64,000 nt of DNA from Vibrio sp. 99-70-13A1 (GCF_013114625.1 NZ_VTXD01000009.1:53308-117307); one strand, 5' to 3'. Shown: positions 1-13,083, numbered from the stretch's first letter. Numbers and translations: made by a program. Notes: generated from the letters alone by a model not told the origin.

Positions 1-1
1 T

Positions 2-2499
<2,498 letters not shown>

Positions 2500-2531
2500 A
2501 TTCACTTTATCTGTATCTCGGTTATTATTAC

Positions 2532-2556
2532 AAGGATCCATTAATGGATCCTTTTT
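2532..2556 (+). terminator. Rho-independent terminator after gltD
   Basis: A perfect 10-bp inverted repeat (AAGGATCCAT / ATGGATCCTT) is followed by a T run, 33 bases after the gltD stop codon. It separates the gltBD operon from the next gene. Confidence 0.85.
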
Positions 2557-2597
2557 ACTGTAAATAACAAATCACAATAAAAACAGTGAGTACAAAC

Positions 2598-3038
2598 ATG
2601 GCAAAAATCATGAAAAAAACCGCTCTCCTAACTATCACACTTTTCGGCTTAACGGCATGCAGCCAAGGAGTTTCAACAATGGCAGACAGAACATCCTCAC
2701 CTTGTGGTGATAAACCAAACTGCGTTTCAACTCAAGATGACCGTGAACAGCATGCTTTGGCAGCATTTACTCTTTCCGAAACGGCTACATTAGATAAAAT
2801 TGAGGCTGTAGCCCTTGTTCTACCGAGATCAAAAACAGCAGAAAAAACGGACAATTATTTGCGTATCGAAAACACCAGTTTAATTATGCGTTTTGTCGAC
2901 GATCTTGAGTTAAAGGTAGCGGATGGAGAGCTCCTCGTTCGCTCTGAATCTCGCACTGGACACTCAGATTTCGGTGTAAACCGAAAGCGTGCAGAGCAGC
3001 TTAGAGAGTCATTAAAAGCCGCGAATCTAATCAAGTAG
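2598..3038 (+). CDS. DUF1499 family lipoprotein, function unknown
   Basis: A small predicted lipoprotein of about 146 residues. The N-terminus (KKTALLTITLFGLTAC) is a lipoprotein signal peptide with lipobox L-T-A-C, so the mature protein should start at the cysteine and sit in the outer or inner membrane. The following segment SPCGDKPNCVST is the hallmark of the DUF1499 family, and the rest is a short alpha/beta domain ending in RAEQLRESLKAA. I chose ATG 2598, preceded by GTGAG, but GTG 2586 and ATG 2610 are in frame and all keep the signal peptide. It stands alone between the gltD terminator and mtnN. The biochemical role of DUF1499 is not known. Confidence 0.8.
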   Translation: MAKIMKKTALLTITLFGLTACSQGVSTMADRTSSPCGDKPNCVSTQDDREQHALAAFTLSETATLDKIEAVALVLPRSKTAEKTDNYLRIENTSLIMRFVDDLELKVADGELLVRSESRTGHSDFGVNRKRAEQLRESLKAANLIK

Positions 3039-3170
3039 ACTCACCTTATTCTTCACTTACCAAGACAAGAAGATTGAATGTCATCGAGAAGTCCTTTGAG
3101 CAGTCGCTAGCCACTTCTTTTCCATGCTACAATTTCGGTCTACTGTTCTACTATTTTAAAGAGATTACAC

Positions 3171-3881
3171 ATGAAAATCGGCATCATTGGCGCAATGGAA
3201 CAAGAAGTTGCGATCCTAAAAGCAGCTATTACTGACATGAACGAAGTAAACAAAGGTGGTTGTACTTTCTTTTCTGGGCAGCTAAATGGTGTTGACGTTG
3301 TATTGCTACAGTCTGGTATTGGTAAAGTAGCGGCAGCTGTTGGTACTTCTATCTTATTGAGTGAATACCAACCGGATGTTGTCATCAACTCTGGCTCTGC
3401 TGGTGGCTTTGATTCTAGCCTAAACTTAGGCGATGTGGTTATCTCAACAGAAGTTCGCCACCACGATGCAGATGTAACAGCATTCGGCTATGAAATCGGT
3501 CAAATGGCAGGTCAACCAGCCGCATTCAAAGCCGACGAAAAGCTGATGGCGGTTGCTGAAAAAGCGCTAACTCAGATTTCCCTTTCTGAAGGAAATAATG
3601 TTCACGCTGTTCGTGGTTTAATTTGTACTGGCGATGCTTTCGTATGTACACCGGAGCGCCAAGACTTCATCCGCAAGCACTTCCCTTCAGTTATCGCTGT
3701 TGAAATGGAAGCATCAGCCATTGCTCAAGTTTGTCATCAATTCCAAGTACCATTTGTTGTAGTACGTGCAATTTCAGATGTCGCAGACAAAGAATCTCCA
3801 ATGAGTTTTGAAGAGTTTCTACCTCTTGCGGCTCAAAGCTCTTCAGACATGGTTCTGAAAATGGTTGAACTACTTAAGTAA
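3171..3881 (+). CDS. mtnN: 5'-methylthioadenosine/S-adenosylhomocysteine nucleosidase
   Basis: MtnN (Pfs) cleaves adenine from S-adenosylhomocysteine and methylthioadenosine in the cytoplasm. It detoxifies these by-products and supplies S-ribosylhomocysteine, the substrate from which LuxS makes autoinducer-2 in vibrios. At 236 residues it matches the family length. The general-acid region MEQEV puts Glu12 in place and the catalytic aspartate lies in AISDVAD near residue 197. The nucleobase pocket [10 protein letters not shown] is also present. cobD begins 11 bases after the stop, so mtnN-cobD-btuF look like one transcription unit. A TGCTACAAT extended -10-like element lies about 40 bases upstream of the start. 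Confidence 0.97.
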   Translation: MKIGIIGAMEQEVAILKAAITDMNEVNKGGCTFFSGQLNGVDVVLLQSGIGKVAAAVGTSILLSEYQPDVVINSGSAGGFDSSLNLGDVVISTEVRHHDADVTAFGYEIGQMAGQPAAFKADEKLMAVAEKALTQISLSEGNNVHAVRGLICTGDAFVCTPERQDFIRKHFPSVIAVEMEASAIAQVCHQFQVPFVVVRAISDVADKESPMSFEEFLPLAAQSSSDMVLKMVELLK

Positions 3882-3892
3882 GCGCCCAAACC

Positions 3893-4846
3893 ATGCAAGC
3901 ACTGTTCGATCAAGTATTTGCAAATGGAGTGCTCCTCGTCATGTGGGGAGCACTGCTATTTCATCTTATTTTACCCATCCCGTATGCCGCACACCCTACT
4001 ACCCTCTGGCATAAATTTGCAGAGCTGCTAGCTAGCAAAGTTAATAAGAACCAAAGTTACTCACAAAGCTTATTGTCCGGTTCTATGGCATGGTTACTCA
4101 TGTGCTTCCCTGCTTTGATTACTTTAGTCGCACTCAAACCACTAATGTGGCAACCACAACTTTTTGAGCTTGCTTTACTGCTTCTCGCTATCGATTGGCG
4201 CAATAATGAAAAACTGGCAAATCAGCTAATCAGAGCATTAGGCAAACAAGATAAAAACAAGGCTCGCGAGTTATTGGCACCAATAGTTAACCGTCAAACA
4301 GAAACTCTCTCCATTTTAGGGTTAGGCAAAGCAGGGGCCGAAACCATCATTATGGGTTATGGTCGAAATGTTATCTGTGTTCTTTTCTGGTATGCCATTG
4401 GCGGTGGTATTGCGGCGTTGATGTACAGACTCACCGCTGAACTTGCAAGAGCCTGGTCACCAAGTCGACGTCAGTTTTCTCCTTTTGGACTTACGATAAC
4501 TAAAGTCGTTGCCGTTTTAGATTTTATTCCCTTACGCATGTTTGCCCTGATGATTGTATTCGGTACTAAAGCTAGCCATACCTTTAGCTCGATGCTTACT
4601 CAGAGTAAATCATGGCCACTACCGGGGCCCGCTTGGTTAATCACTGCGGCAGGCAATAAATTAGAATTATCACTCGGCGGACCTGCAATCTATAACGACA
4701 CCAAATCTGTACGTGCAAAGTTAGGCGGTCGCATCGCACCATCAGCTTTGCACCTATCTCAACTCCAAAAGCTACTCGCTTGGAGAATAATGGCGTGGGT
4801 TCTTATTCAAAGCGTCATTTTACTCGTTATCCATCAAGGCATATAA
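3893..4846 (+). CDS. cobD: Adenosylcobinamide-phosphate synthase (CobD/CbiB family)
   Basis: Integral membrane protein of 317 residues in the CobD/CbiB family, which attaches the aminopropanol arm to cobyric acid in adenosylcobalamin assembly. Several hydrophobic segments are visible, for example near residues 15-30, 65-85, 160-180 and 295-315. The family-typical polar stretch containing SPSRRQFSPFG and the Gly/Pro-rich GPAIYNDTK segment near the C-terminus are present. The annotation rests on overall resemblance and on the adjacent btuF, one base away. The rest of the B12 pathway is not in the window, so the protein probably works in corrinoid salvage here. That last point is inference. Confidence 0.85.
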   Translation: MQALFDQVFANGVLLVMWGALLFHLILPIPYAAHPTTLWHKFAELLASKVNKNQSYSQSLLSGSMAWLLMCFPALITLVALKPLMWQPQLFELALLLLAIDWRNNEKLANQLIRALGKQDKNKARELLAPIVNRQTETLSILGLGKAGAETIIMGYGRNVICVLFWYAIGGGIAALMYRLTAELARAWSPSRRQFSPFGLTITKVVAVLDFIPLRMFALMIVFGTKASHTFSSMLTQSKSWPLPGPAWLITAAGNKLELSLGGPAIYNDTKSVRAKLGGRIAPSALHLSQLQKLLAWRIMAWVLIQSVILLVIHQGI

Positions 4847-4847
4847 A

Positions 4848-5693
4848 TTGAATTTTCATCCTGTATTACTTGCTACTGTATTTACATTAAGCACCTCCAC
4901 TTCTTCTTTTGCCGCCCAAGATATAAAACCTGCTCAGCGAGTGATCAGCCTTGCTCCACATGCAACTGAACTTGCCTACGCTGCTGGTCTTGGAGATAAA
5001 TTGATTGCGGTTAGTGAGCACAGTGATTATCCCGAAGAAGCCGCTAAACTAGAAAAAGTCGCCAACTACCAAGGCATTAAAGTCGAAAAAATAATCGCGC
5101 TACAACCTGATCTTATTTTGGCTTGGCCAGCTGGAAACCCTCCGAGAGAATTGGCAAAACTCGAACAATTTGGTTTTGAAATTTACTATTCAAAAACAAA
5201 AACGCTCGATAACATTGCCAACAATATTGAACAGTTAAGCCAATATGCCAGTAACCCAGAAATTGGAGAAAAGAATGCTCAAAACTACCGAGACAGCATT
5301 CAAACTCTAAAAGAGAAATACCAAAATGCAGAACCTGTTCGCTACTTCTATCAACTGAGCGAAAAACCTATTATCACGGTTGCAAAAGGTAATTGGCCAA
5401 GCGAGGTATTTGATTTTTGCGGAGGTGAAAACATATTTGAATCGAGCGGCTCACCCTATCCTCAAGTAAGTATTGAACAAGTTGTGATTAATAAGCCCGA
5501 AGTCATCTTTACATCCCAACATGCCATAGAGAATGGAAATATGTGGGAAGGATGGAAAGATGAAATCCCAGCCATCAATAAAAATCAAATTTGGTCCCTT
5601 AATTCAGACTGGATTAACCGCCCAACAGACCGAACTTTGAAAGCTATTGGGCAAGTGTGCGATTACTTTGATAAAGCTCGCCAAAATCGCTAA
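4848..5693 (+). CDS. btuF: Periplasmic vitamin B12-binding protein
   Basis: Substrate-binding protein of the BtuCD-F cobalamin ABC importer, 281 residues. It starts with TTG one base after the cobD stop, and the first 23 residues form a secretion signal (hydrophobic VLLATVFTLSTS, then S-F-A-A cleavage region). The mature part has the two-lobed helical-backbone pattern of class III binding proteins, beginning RVISLAPHATELAYAAG and including LQPDLILAW. The BtuCD partners are not in this window. Translation is probably coupled to cobD because no independent ribosome binding site is obvious. A siderophore-binding role is the main alternative, but the cobD context favours B12. Confidence 0.88.
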   Translation: MNFHPVLLATVFTLSTSTSSFAAQDIKPAQRVISLAPHATELAYAAGLGDKLIAVSEHSDYPEEAAKLEKVANYQGIKVEKIIALQPDLILAWPAGNPPRELAKLEQFGFEIYYSKTKTLDNIANNIEQLSQYASNPEIGEKNAQNYRDSIQTLKEKYQNAEPVRYFYQLSEKPIITVAKGNWPSEVFDFCGGENIFESSGSPYPQVSIEQVVINKPEVIFTSQHAIENGNMWEGWKDEIPAINKNQIWSLNSDWINRPTDRTLKAIGQVCDYFDKARQNR

Positions 5694-5764
5694 CTTTTTC
5701 CTGAAAATTTTCGTACAATTCGCGCTCTACCTGTTCCCACAACTTTTATAAGAGCGCTAGTATC

Positions 5765-6385
5765 ATGGATTCCATGCTGCTTTATTTTATTGATTTATTT
5801 GGCACTGCTATTTTCGCTATATCTGGTGTAATTTTAGCGGGTCGGCTAAAAATGGACCCATTTGGTGTCGCCGTGTTAGGAAGTGTCACAGCTATTGGCG
5901 GCGGCACGATTCGAGATATGGCATTGGGTGCTACCCCTGTTTTTTGGATAACAGACACTACATACCTTTGGGTCATTCTAACGACATGCCTCATAACGAT
6001 GATCATTATTAGACGTCCTAAGCGTTTAGCATGGTGGATTCTTCCTGTCTGTGACGCCATTGGACTTGCGGTTTTTGTCGGTATTGGTGTTGAGAAAGCA
6101 CTTTCCTACCAAGATTCAGCTTTGGTGGCGATAATTATGGGCGTCATTACAGGGTGTGGTGGTGGCATAATACGAGATGTACTCGCTCGTGAAGTACCAA
6201 TGGTCTTACGGAGCGAAGTATATGCCACGGCTTGTATCGTGGGCGGTGCCTTTCATACCACAGCGTTAACAATGGGCTATGATAATTCCAGCGCCTTTAT
6301 CTCCGGCGTGCTATCTACTCTAATCATCCGATTAGGTGCGATACGTTGGCATTTATCTCTTCCGACATTTGCTATCAATAAATGA
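5765..6385 (+). CDS. TRIC/UPF0126 family inner-membrane protein (YadS-like)
   Basis: Small integral membrane protein of 206 residues made of two similar three-helix halves. Each half carries the glycine-rich family signature: GGGTIRDMALG near residue 45 and GGGIIRDVLAREVP near 130. Bacterial members of this trimeric intracellular cation channel family are thought to be potassium or glycine-related channels, but the physiological role of the YadS branch is uncertain. The gene is closed by a strong terminator. It lies in the same direction as mtnN-cobD-btuF but 71 bases after btuF, with a possible promoter in between. Confidence 0.85.
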   Translation: MDSMLLYFIDLFGTAIFAISGVILAGRLKMDPFGVAVLGSVTAIGGGTIRDMALGATPVFWITDTTYLWVILTTCLITMIIIRRPKRLAWWILPVCDAIGLAVFVGIGVEKALSYQDSALVAIIMGVITGCGGGIIRDVLAREVPMVLRSEVYATACIVGGAFHTTALTMGYDNSSAFISGVLSTLIIRLGAIRWHLSLPTFAINK

Positions 6386-6391
6386 TGTATT

Positions 6392-6417
6392 AAGGCTCTT
6401 TTGTAAGAGCCTTTTTT
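6392..6417 (+). terminator. Rho-independent terminator after the TRIC-family gene
   Basis: A 9-bp perfect stem AAGGCTCTT / AAGAGCCTT with loop TTGT is followed directly by a T run. Confidence 0.88.
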
Positions 6418-6504
6418 ATATCGAATCAATAGTACTTCTTCTACCATCCCCCCACAAAACAGCCGACTATTTACCAACTTCGTTATTATTTGAGTTCAAT
6501 TAAT

Positions 6505-6533
6505 TTGACTTAACAATCTTTAGTAAATAATTT
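6505..6533 (+). promoter_or_regulatory. Putative sigma-70 promoter of the flavodoxin-like gene
   Basis: TTGACT and TAATTT are separated by exactly 17 bases, and the start codon lies 45 bases further on. The -35 box is good and the -10 box moderate. This is a sequence match only. Confidence 0.45.
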
Positions 6534-6578
6534 ACCTTATTAAAACAATAACAACCTCAGCCGAAGAGAGCGTTAATT

Positions 6579-7169
6579 ATGAATGATAAAATCGGTATCG
6601 TTTTTTTCTCTAAAACAGGTACAACGAAGCTATTAGCAGGAACTATCGCAGAGGGCGTCACTAGCAAAAGCCAGTTATCTCCGTTAGTCATTGAAATTTT
6701 GCCAGAAGAAATTATTGAAGGTCGCTATACCAATCATTACAAACTAGAACAGTTAAATAACTGTGCAGCGATTGTATTTGGCTCCCCAACCTACATGGGT
6801 TCACCAGCAGCCCAATTTAAAGCCTTCATGGATGCCAGTAGCGAAAATTACTGTGCGAAAGCATGGCGAAATAAGCTCGCAGCGGGCTTTACTAGTGGGG
6901 GAAGTTTAAATGGTGAGCAGCAGCAAACGTTATTTAGTTTTTTTACGTTAGCGAGTCAACACGGAATGATTTGGGTAGGATTAGATGTATCAAAACATAC
7001 GGATAACCTAGGGTTAAATCGTACTGGTTCAAGTATCGGGTTAGTGGCAAGCTTAAATAAAACTGAGAGTGCTATTGATAGTAATGACCTAAATACAGGC
7101 TTCTACTTCGGCCAACGTATAGCCCAGATTACCGAAACGTTTTTTCTTCAAAGCAAGCAATCTAAATAA
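6579..7169 (+). CDS. Flavodoxin-like / NADPH-dependent FMN reductase family protein
   Basis: A 196-residue cytoplasmic protein with a flavodoxin-like fold. The FMN phosphate-binding loop is FFSKTGTTKLLA near residues 9-20. A second flavin contact region, FGSPTYMGSPAAQFKAFMD, lies near residues 67-85 and resembles the WrbA/NAD(P)H:quinone oxidoreductase family. The C-terminal third (GLDVSKH, LNRTGSSIGL) also fits that family. The gene is a single unit between the TRIC-family gene and the convergent carB. The substrate is not evident; quinone or small-molecule reduction is the usual guess. It is shorter at the C-terminus than some WrbA proteins but looks intact. Confidence 0.78.
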   Translation: MNDKIGIVFFSKTGTTKLLAGTIAEGVTSKSQLSPLVIEILPEEIIEGRYTNHYKLEQLNNCAAIVFGSPTYMGSPAAQFKAFMDASSENYCAKAWRNKLAAGFTSGGSLNGEQQQTLFSFFTLASQHGMIWVGLDVSKHTDNLGLNRTGSSIGLVASLNKTESAIDSNDLNTGFYFGQRIAQITETFFLQSKQSK

Positions 7170-7220
7170 TTGAATACCTCTCCTTGCTCTCTTTCTCTTT
7201 CTTCATTTGCACACACCTCA

Positions 7221-7252
7221 AAAGAAAAAGCCCACTCAAATGAGCGGGCTTT
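7221..7252 (-). terminator. Rho-independent terminator after carB
   Basis: Read on the minus strand, AAAGCCCGCTCA / TGAGTGGGCTTT forms a 12-bp stem with one G-U pair and is followed by TTTTTCTTTT. On the plus strand the same site has an A-C mismatch and no good T run, so it mainly serves carB. Confidence 0.82.
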
Positions 7253-7281
7253 CAATAGTATAAATATTATCGGCTAAGTGA

Positions 7282-10200
7282 TTAAGCTAATGAAGCTTTC
7301 ACTTGTGCGTGTAGTTCTTGAACTGAAGTGACTGACGTTTTCGCGTCTGCAGTGTGCGCCATACAAGTCGCGAATGCAGCGTTTAGCGTAGTCGTGTAGT
7401 TAACTTTCTCAGCCAATGCACCACGACGAAGAACTTTAGAATCTTCAATCGCTTGACGGCCAGCCGCAGTGTTCACGATGTACGTGTACTCGTTGTTCTT
7501 AATGCGGTCAAGAATGTGAGGACGACCTTCGTGTACCTTGTTTACTAGACGTGGGTTGATACCCGCTTCGCCAAGGATAACTGCAGTACCGTGTGTTGCG
7601 TCTAGTTGGTAACCAAGCTTAGATAACTTAGATGCTAGGTCAACAACACGCTCTTTGTCGCCTTCGCGAACAGAAAGAAGTGCACGGCCGCCTTCTGGGT
7701 AGATGTTGCCACAACCCAATTCAGCTTTAGAGTATGCTTCAGCAAACGTTGCACCAACACCCATAACTTCACCAGTAGAGCGCATTTCTGGACCTAATAG
7801 TGGGTCAACGCCAGGGAATTTGTTGAACGGAAGAACAACTTCTTTCACTGAGTAGTATGGTGGGATGATTTCTTTCGTAAAGCCTTGAGACTCTAACGAT
7901 TGACCCGCCATAACACGAGCTGCAATCTTAGCGACTGCTGCGCCTGTTGCTTTCGATACGAACGGTACTGTACGTGCTGCACGAGGGTTAACCTCGATTA
8001 GGTACACTTCGTTGTTCTTAACAGCAAACTGCGTATTCATTAGACCACGAACACCCAACTCGAACGCTAGCTTTTCAACTTGCTCACGCATTACGTCTTG
8101 GATTTCTTGGCTTAGCGTGTAAGCAGGAAGAGAACATGCTGAGTCACCTGAGTGAACACCTGCTTGCTCGATGTGCTCCATGATACCCGCAATAACAACG
8201 CGCTCACCGTCACAAATCGCATCAACGTCTACTTCAATTGCATCATCGAGGAAGCTATCAAGTAGTACTGGAGATTCGTTTGAAACACTGACAGCTTCGT
8301 TGAAGTAGCGACGTAAGTCTTGCTCGTCGTATACGATTTCCATCGCACGACCACCAAGAACATAAGAAGGACGAACAACCAATGGGAAGCCGATTTCGCG
8401 AGATTTCTCTACCGCTTGCTCCATTGTTGTTACTGTCGCGTTTTCTGGTTGTAGAAGACCAAGACGGTCAACAGCAACTTGGAAACGCTCACGGTCTTCT
8501 GCACGGTCGATTGCGTCTGGGCTAGTACCAATGATTGGTACGCCAGCAGCTTCAAGCTCACGAGCCAGTTTCAGTGGTGTTTGACCACCGTACTGAACGA
8601 TAACGCCTTTTGGCTTCTCAACACGAACGATTGCAAGTACGTCTTCCAGAGTTACTGGTTCAAAGTACAGGCGGTCAGACGTATCGTAGTCTGTCGAAAC
8701 TGTTTCAGGGTTACAGTTAACCATGATTGTTTCGTACCCATCTTCACGTAGTGCTAGAGAGGCATGTACACAACAGTAATCGAATTCAATACCTTGACCG
8801 ATACGGTTTGGACCGCCGCCTAAGATCATGATTTTCTCTTTGTCTGTTGGGTTCGATTCACATTCGTCATCGTAAGATGAGTACATGTAAGCCGTATCAG
8901 AAGAGAACTCAGCCGCACACGTATCTACGCGCTTGTAAACTGGGTGAATATCGTACTGGTCACGTAGACGACGAATTTCACTTTCAGCCACACCTAGAAT
9001 CTTAGACAGGCGAGCATCAGCAAAACCTTTACGCTTAAGCTTCATTAGCTCGTCTTTATTCAGACCAGCAAAGCCTTTCGCTTTAAGTTCTTGCTCTAGT
9101 TTTACGATGTCTTCGATTTGAACTAGGAACCAACGGTCAATTTGCGTTAGGTTGAATACACCATCAACTGACATACCAGCACGGAAAGCATCTGCGATGT
9201 ACCAAATGCGGTCAGAACCAGCTTCTTTAAGCTCATGGCGAATCGTCGTTAGAGCGTCAGCTGCATCTAGGTCGACCATTTCGTCAAAACCAGTTGCGCC
9301 AACTTCTAGACCGCGAAGTGCTTTCTGTAGAGATTCTTGTTGGTTACGGCCGATAGCCATAACTTCACCAACCGACTTCATTTGCGTCGTTAGACGGTCG
9401 TTAGCACCTGCAAATTTCTCGAAGTTAAAACGAGGAATCTTAGTGACTACGTAATCGATTGTTGGTTCGAATGATGCTGGTGTTGCGCCACCAGTGATGT
9501 CATTCATTAGCTCGTCTAGCGTAAAGCCAACAGCCAGTTTCGCTGCAATCTTAGCGATTGGGAAACCTGTTGCTTTAGAAGCAAGTGCAGAAGAACGAGA
9601 TACACGTGGGTTCATCTCGATGATAACCATACGCCCATCTTTCGGGTTGATACCAAACTGTACGTTTGAACCACCCGTTTCAACACCAATCTCACGCAGT
9701 ACCGCTAGAGAAGCGTTACGCATTAGTTGGTATTCTTTGTCTGTTAGCGTTTGAGCTGGAGCCACTGTGATCGAGTCACCAGTGTGAATACCCATAGGGT
9801 CAAAGTTTTCAATCGCACATACGATGATGCAGTTGTCGTTTTTGTCACGTACCACTTCCATCTCGTACTCTTTCCAACCGATAAGTGACTCATCAATTAG
9901 AAGTTCGTTGGTTGGAGACAAGTCCAAACCACGACGACAGATTTCTTCAAATTCTTCTTTGTTATAAGCGATACCACCGCCTGTACCACCCATCGTAAAC
10001 GATGGACGAATGATACAAGGGAAACCAACCATTTCTTGAACTTTGTAAGCTTCTTCCATCGTTTTCGCTGTATCAGCCGTTGGACACTCAAGACCAATCG
10101 ATTTCATTGCTTTATCAAAACGAGAGCGGTCTTCAGCTTTATCGATAGCGTCAGCAGTTGCGCCAATCATCTCTACGCCGAACTCTTCAAGTACGCCGTA

Positions 10201-10512
10201 TTTTTCTAAATCTAACGCACAGTTAAGTGCAGTTTGGCCGCCCATTGTCGGTAGAACTGCATCTGGCTTCTCTTTAGCGATGATGTTGCGAACCACTTCC
10301 CATTGGATTGGCTCGATGTAAGTTGCATCTGCCATGTCTGGGTCAGTCATGATTGTCGCTGGGTTCGAGTTTACAAGAATAACTCGGTAGCCTTCTTCGC
10401 GAAGTGCTTTACAAGCTTGAGCACCAGAGTAATCAAACTCACATGCTTGGCCGATAACAATCGGACCAGCACCTAGAATTAGAACACTTTTAATGTCAGT
10501 ACGTTTTGGCAT
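7282..10512 (-). CDS. carB: Carbamoyl-phosphate synthase large subunit
   Basis: Large subunit of carbamoyl-phosphate synthase, 1076 residues, full length. It uses ammonia from CarA, bicarbonate and two ATP to make carbamoyl phosphate for pyrimidines and arginine. The duplicated ATP-grasp architecture is clear. The first half begins [22 protein letters not shown] and contains [13 protein letters not shown]. The second begins [19 protein letters not shown] and contains [12 protein letters not shown]. The C-terminal part (from about residue 935) is the methylglyoxal synthase-like regulatory domain that binds UMP and ornithine in relatives. It lies 16 bases after carA and ends at its own terminator. 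Confidence 0.99.
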   Translation of the reverse strand: MPKRTDIKSVLILGAGPIVIGQACEFDYSGAQACKALREEGYRVILVNSNPATIMTDPDMADATYIEPIQWEVVRNIIAKEKPDAVLPTMGGQTALNCALDLEKYGVLEEFGVEMIGATADAIDKAEDRSRFDKAMKSIGLECPTADTAKTMEEAYKVQEMVGFPCIIRPSFTMGGTGGGIAYNKEEFEEICRRGLDLSPTNELLIDESLIGWKEYEMEVVRDKNDNCIIVCAIENFDPMGIHTGDSITVAPAQTLTDKEYQLMRNASLAVLREIGVETGGSNVQFGINPKDGRMVIIEMNPRVSRSSALASKATGFPIAKIAAKLAVGFTLDELMNDITGGATPASFEPTIDYVVTKIPRFNFEKFAGANDRLTTQMKSVGEVMAIGRNQQESLQKALRGLEVGATGFDEMVDLDAADALTTIRHELKEAGSDRIWYIADAFRAGMSVDGVFNLTQIDRWFLVQIEDIVKLEQELKAKGFAGLNKDELMKLKRKGFADARLSKILGVAESEIRRLRDQYDIHPVYKRVDTCAAEFSSDTAYMYSSYDDECESNPTDKEKIMILGGGPNRIGQGIEFDYCCVHASLALREDGYETIMVNCNPETVSTDYDTSDRLYFEPVTLEDVLAIVRVEKPKGVIVQYGGQTPLKLARELEAAGVPIIGTSPDAIDRAEDRERFQVAVDRLGLLQPENATVTTMEQAVEKSREIGFPLVVRPSYVLGGRAMEIVYDEQDLRRYFNEAVSVSNESPVLLDSFLDDAIEVDVDAICDGERVVIAGIMEHIEQAGVHSGDSACSLPAYTLSQEIQDVMREQVEKLAFELGVRGLMNTQFAVKNNEVYLIEVNPRAARTVPFVSKATGAAVAKIAARVMAGQSLESQGFTKEIIPPYYSVKEVVLPFNKFPGVDPLLGPEMRSTGEVMGVGATFAEAYSKAELGCGNIYPEGGRALLSVREGDKERVVDLASKLSKLGYQLDATHGTAVILGEAGINPRLVNKVHEGRPHILDRIKNNEYTYIVNTAAGRQAIEDSKVLRRGALAEKVNYTTTLNAAFATCMAHTADAKTSVTSVQELHAQVKASLA

Positions 10513-10528
10513 TATCTACTACTCCGGA

Positions 10529-11668
10529 TTACGCTGTGTGCTGTTTAATTAATTCAATGAAGTGGTCGAATAGCGGCGCCGCATCTTCTGGACCTGGGCT
10601 TGCTTCTGGGTGACCTTGGAAGCTAAATGCTGGTTTATCTGTACGGTGGATACCTTGTAGAGAACCATCAAATAGAGACTTATGAGTCGCTCGTAATGTC
10701 TCTGGAAGCGTATCTTCGTCAGCAGCGAAGCCGTGGTTTTGTGAAGTAATCATCACAACATCACGATCTAAATCTTTAACCGGGTGGTTTGCACCGTGGT
10801 GGCCAAACTTCATCTTCACTGTCTTAGCGCCTGACGCAAGAGCAAGAATCTGGTGACCTAGACAGATACCGAAAATTGGCAAGCCTTTTTCTAGGAACAC
10901 TTTTGTCGCTTCAATTGCGTAAGTACATGGTTCTGGGTCACCAGGACCATTTGAAAGAAATACACCGTCTGGATTCATTGCTAGTACTTCTTCAGCTGAA
11001 GTTTCAGCAGGAACAACCGTTAGGCGGCAGCCGCGGTCAACAAGCATTCGCAGGATATTTCGTTTTGCACCGAAGTCATAAGCAACAACGTGGTATGGCA
11101 ATTCAGAGTCTGCTTTCGCTTCAGGAAGTCCACCCGTAAGCGTCCACGAACCTTGTTTCCATTGATACGCTTCTTTTGTTGTAACTTCTTTCGCAAGGTC
11201 CATACCTTTCAGGCCAGGGAATTCTTTTGCTTTAGCTAGCGCTAAAGCCTCATCAAGATTGTTACCCGCAACAATACAACCGTTTTGCGCGCCTTTCTCA
11301 CGTAAGATACGCGTCAACTTACGAGTATCAATGTCTGCAATACCAATAACGTTTTGCGACTTTAGATAATCAGAAAGAGATTGTTCATTACGGAAGTTAG
11401 AAGCGATTAGAGGGAGATCGCGAATCACAAGGCCTTGAGCATGGATTGAAGAGGATTCTTCATCTTCGGAATTGGTTCCGGTATTGCCAATGTGAGGATA
11501 AGTAAGGGTAACGATTTGTTGAGAATAGGAAGGATCAGTGAGGATTTCTTGGTACCCCGTCATCGAGGTATTAAAAACGACTTCACCAACTGCAGAACCG
11601 ACCGCGCCGATGGCTTCACCGTGAAATACTGTCCCATCTTCTAGGACAAGTAGTGCTGACTTCTTCAA
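10529..11668 (-). CDS. carA: Carbamoyl-phosphate synthase small (glutaminase) subunit
   Basis: Glutamine amidotransferase subunit of carbamoyl-phosphate synthase, 379 residues. The N-terminal CPSase domain begins [20 protein letters not shown]. The class I GATase domain follows, with the nucleophile cysteine in FGICLGHQ near residue 270 and the histidine-glutamate pair in [10 protein letters not shown] near 353. Translation begins with TTG, preceded at 5 bases by the strong ribosome binding site GGAGG. E. coli carA also uses a TTG start. Two promoter-like sequences and an ArgR-like site lie in the leader, matching dual control by pyrimidines and arginine as known in enteric bacteria. Confidence 0.98.
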   Translation of the reverse strand: MKKSALLVLEDGTVFHGEAIGAVGSAVGEVVFNTSMTGYQEILTDPSYSQQIVTLTYPHIGNTGTNSEDEESSSIHAQGLVIRDLPLIASNFRNEQSLSDYLKSQNVIGIADIDTRKLTRILREKGAQNGCIVAGNNLDEALALAKAKEFPGLKGMDLAKEVTTKEAYQWKQGSWTLTGGLPEAKADSELPYHVVAYDFGAKRNILRMLVDRGCRLTVVPAETSAEEVLAMNPDGVFLSNGPGDPEPCTYAIEATKVFLEKGLPIFGICLGHQILALASGAKTVKMKFGHHGANHPVKDLDRDVVMITSQNHGFAADEDTLPETLRATHKSLFDGSLQGIHRTDKPAFSFQGHPEASPGPEDAAPLFDHFIELIKQHTA

Positions 11669-11689
11669 GACAACCTCCAGAAATAAAAA

Positions 11690-11703
11690 TGCATTAAAAT
11701 TGA
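11690..11703 (-). promoter_or_regulatory. Putative ArgR operator half (ARG box) in the carA leader
   Basis: The 14-mer TCAATTTTAATGCA (minus strand) matches 12 of 14 positions of the ARG-box core TGAAT-N4-ATTCA. A weaker overlapping match (11 of 14) lies at 11701-11714. It overlaps the -10 region of the proximal promoter, as ArgR sites do at E. coli carAB. AT-rich DNA gives chance matches, so this is tentative. Confidence 0.35.
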
Positions 11704-11731
11704 TTTAATTTGCAAATCTACCTTCCTGCAA
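11703..11731 (-). promoter_or_regulatory. Putative proximal carA promoter (P2-like)
   Basis: On the minus strand, TTGCAG and TTAAAT are separated by 17 bases, about 35 bases before the carA start codon. The position and the overlapping ARG-box-like sequence resemble the arginine-regulated P2 promoter of E. coli carAB. Confidence 0.4.
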
Positions 11732-11774
11732 CACCCATTAGTGCGTGTTTATGGAAATTAGACAAATTGGCGGT

Positions 11775-11803
11775 ATTTTAGTGATCTGCGTGATATGTGT
11801 CAA
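11775..11803 (-). promoter_or_regulatory. Putative distal carA promoter (P1-like)
   Basis: A perfect -35 TTGACA and a -10 TAAAAT (5 of 6) are separated by 17 bases on the minus strand. The predicted transcript starts near 11768 with a leader of about 100 bases. It is the best promoter match between dapB and carA. Confidence 0.6.
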
Positions 11804-11814
11804 CATTTAACGAG

Positions 11815-12130
11815 AAAGAAATTAAACATTTGTCACGACTAATTCAATTTACCCAACCAAAGCTTCAAAAACCCAACTTTAGAGCTCAATTAATACGAAC
11901 ATTACGATTTTATAATTTTACCCTCTAATTTTCACTCATTATCGAGCGAGAAAAATAACATCCAAAAAACGCAATCGATAAATACAAAGGTAAAGATGGG
12001 GATTTAAAGGTTTTAACGAAAAATAACAACCAAACAAGCAAAACACACAACAAACATAAGCTAAATAAACAGGGGAAAGAGAATAAATTGAAGATTAAGA
12101 AAGGGGGACTATTAAGGTAAACACAGCGAA
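11815..12130. other. Non-coding AT-rich spacer between carA promoters and dapB terminator
   Basis: About 315 bases without a credible gene. The plus strand is very rich in adenine and poor in guanine, especially 11940-12110. Short open frames here lack ribosome binding sites. In E. coli the corresponding upstream DNA binds IHF, PepA and PurR to control carAB, so a regulatory role is plausible, but I could not identify individual sites. Confidence 0.4.
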
Positions 12131-12158
12131 TAAAGAAAGCGCCGGCACTTGCCAGCGC
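12131..12158 (-). terminator. Rho-independent terminator after dapB
   Basis: On the minus strand GCGCTGGC-AAGT-GCCGGCGC is an 8-bp stem with one U-G pair, followed by TTTCTTTA. It lies 12 bases after the dapB stop codon. Confidence 0.8.
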
Positions 12159-12170
12159 ATAAATATCTAT

Positions 12171-13037
<867 letters not shown>

Positions 13038-13083
13038 TTACGATTCAATTAAATTAACAACATTCGTAACTTGAGGCTAGTCA

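Noticed and set aside
8479..9754. Open frames of 86 to 100 codons on the plus strand opposite carB
   Set aside because: They are shadows of the highly biased carB coding strand, without ribosome binding sites or recognisable domains.
11751..11810. A 19-codon hydrophobic frame (MEIRQIGGILVICVICVNI) on the plus strand
   Set aside because: It lies over the carA promoters, has no ribosome binding site, and a membrane-like peptide of this size can arise by chance from AT-rich DNA.
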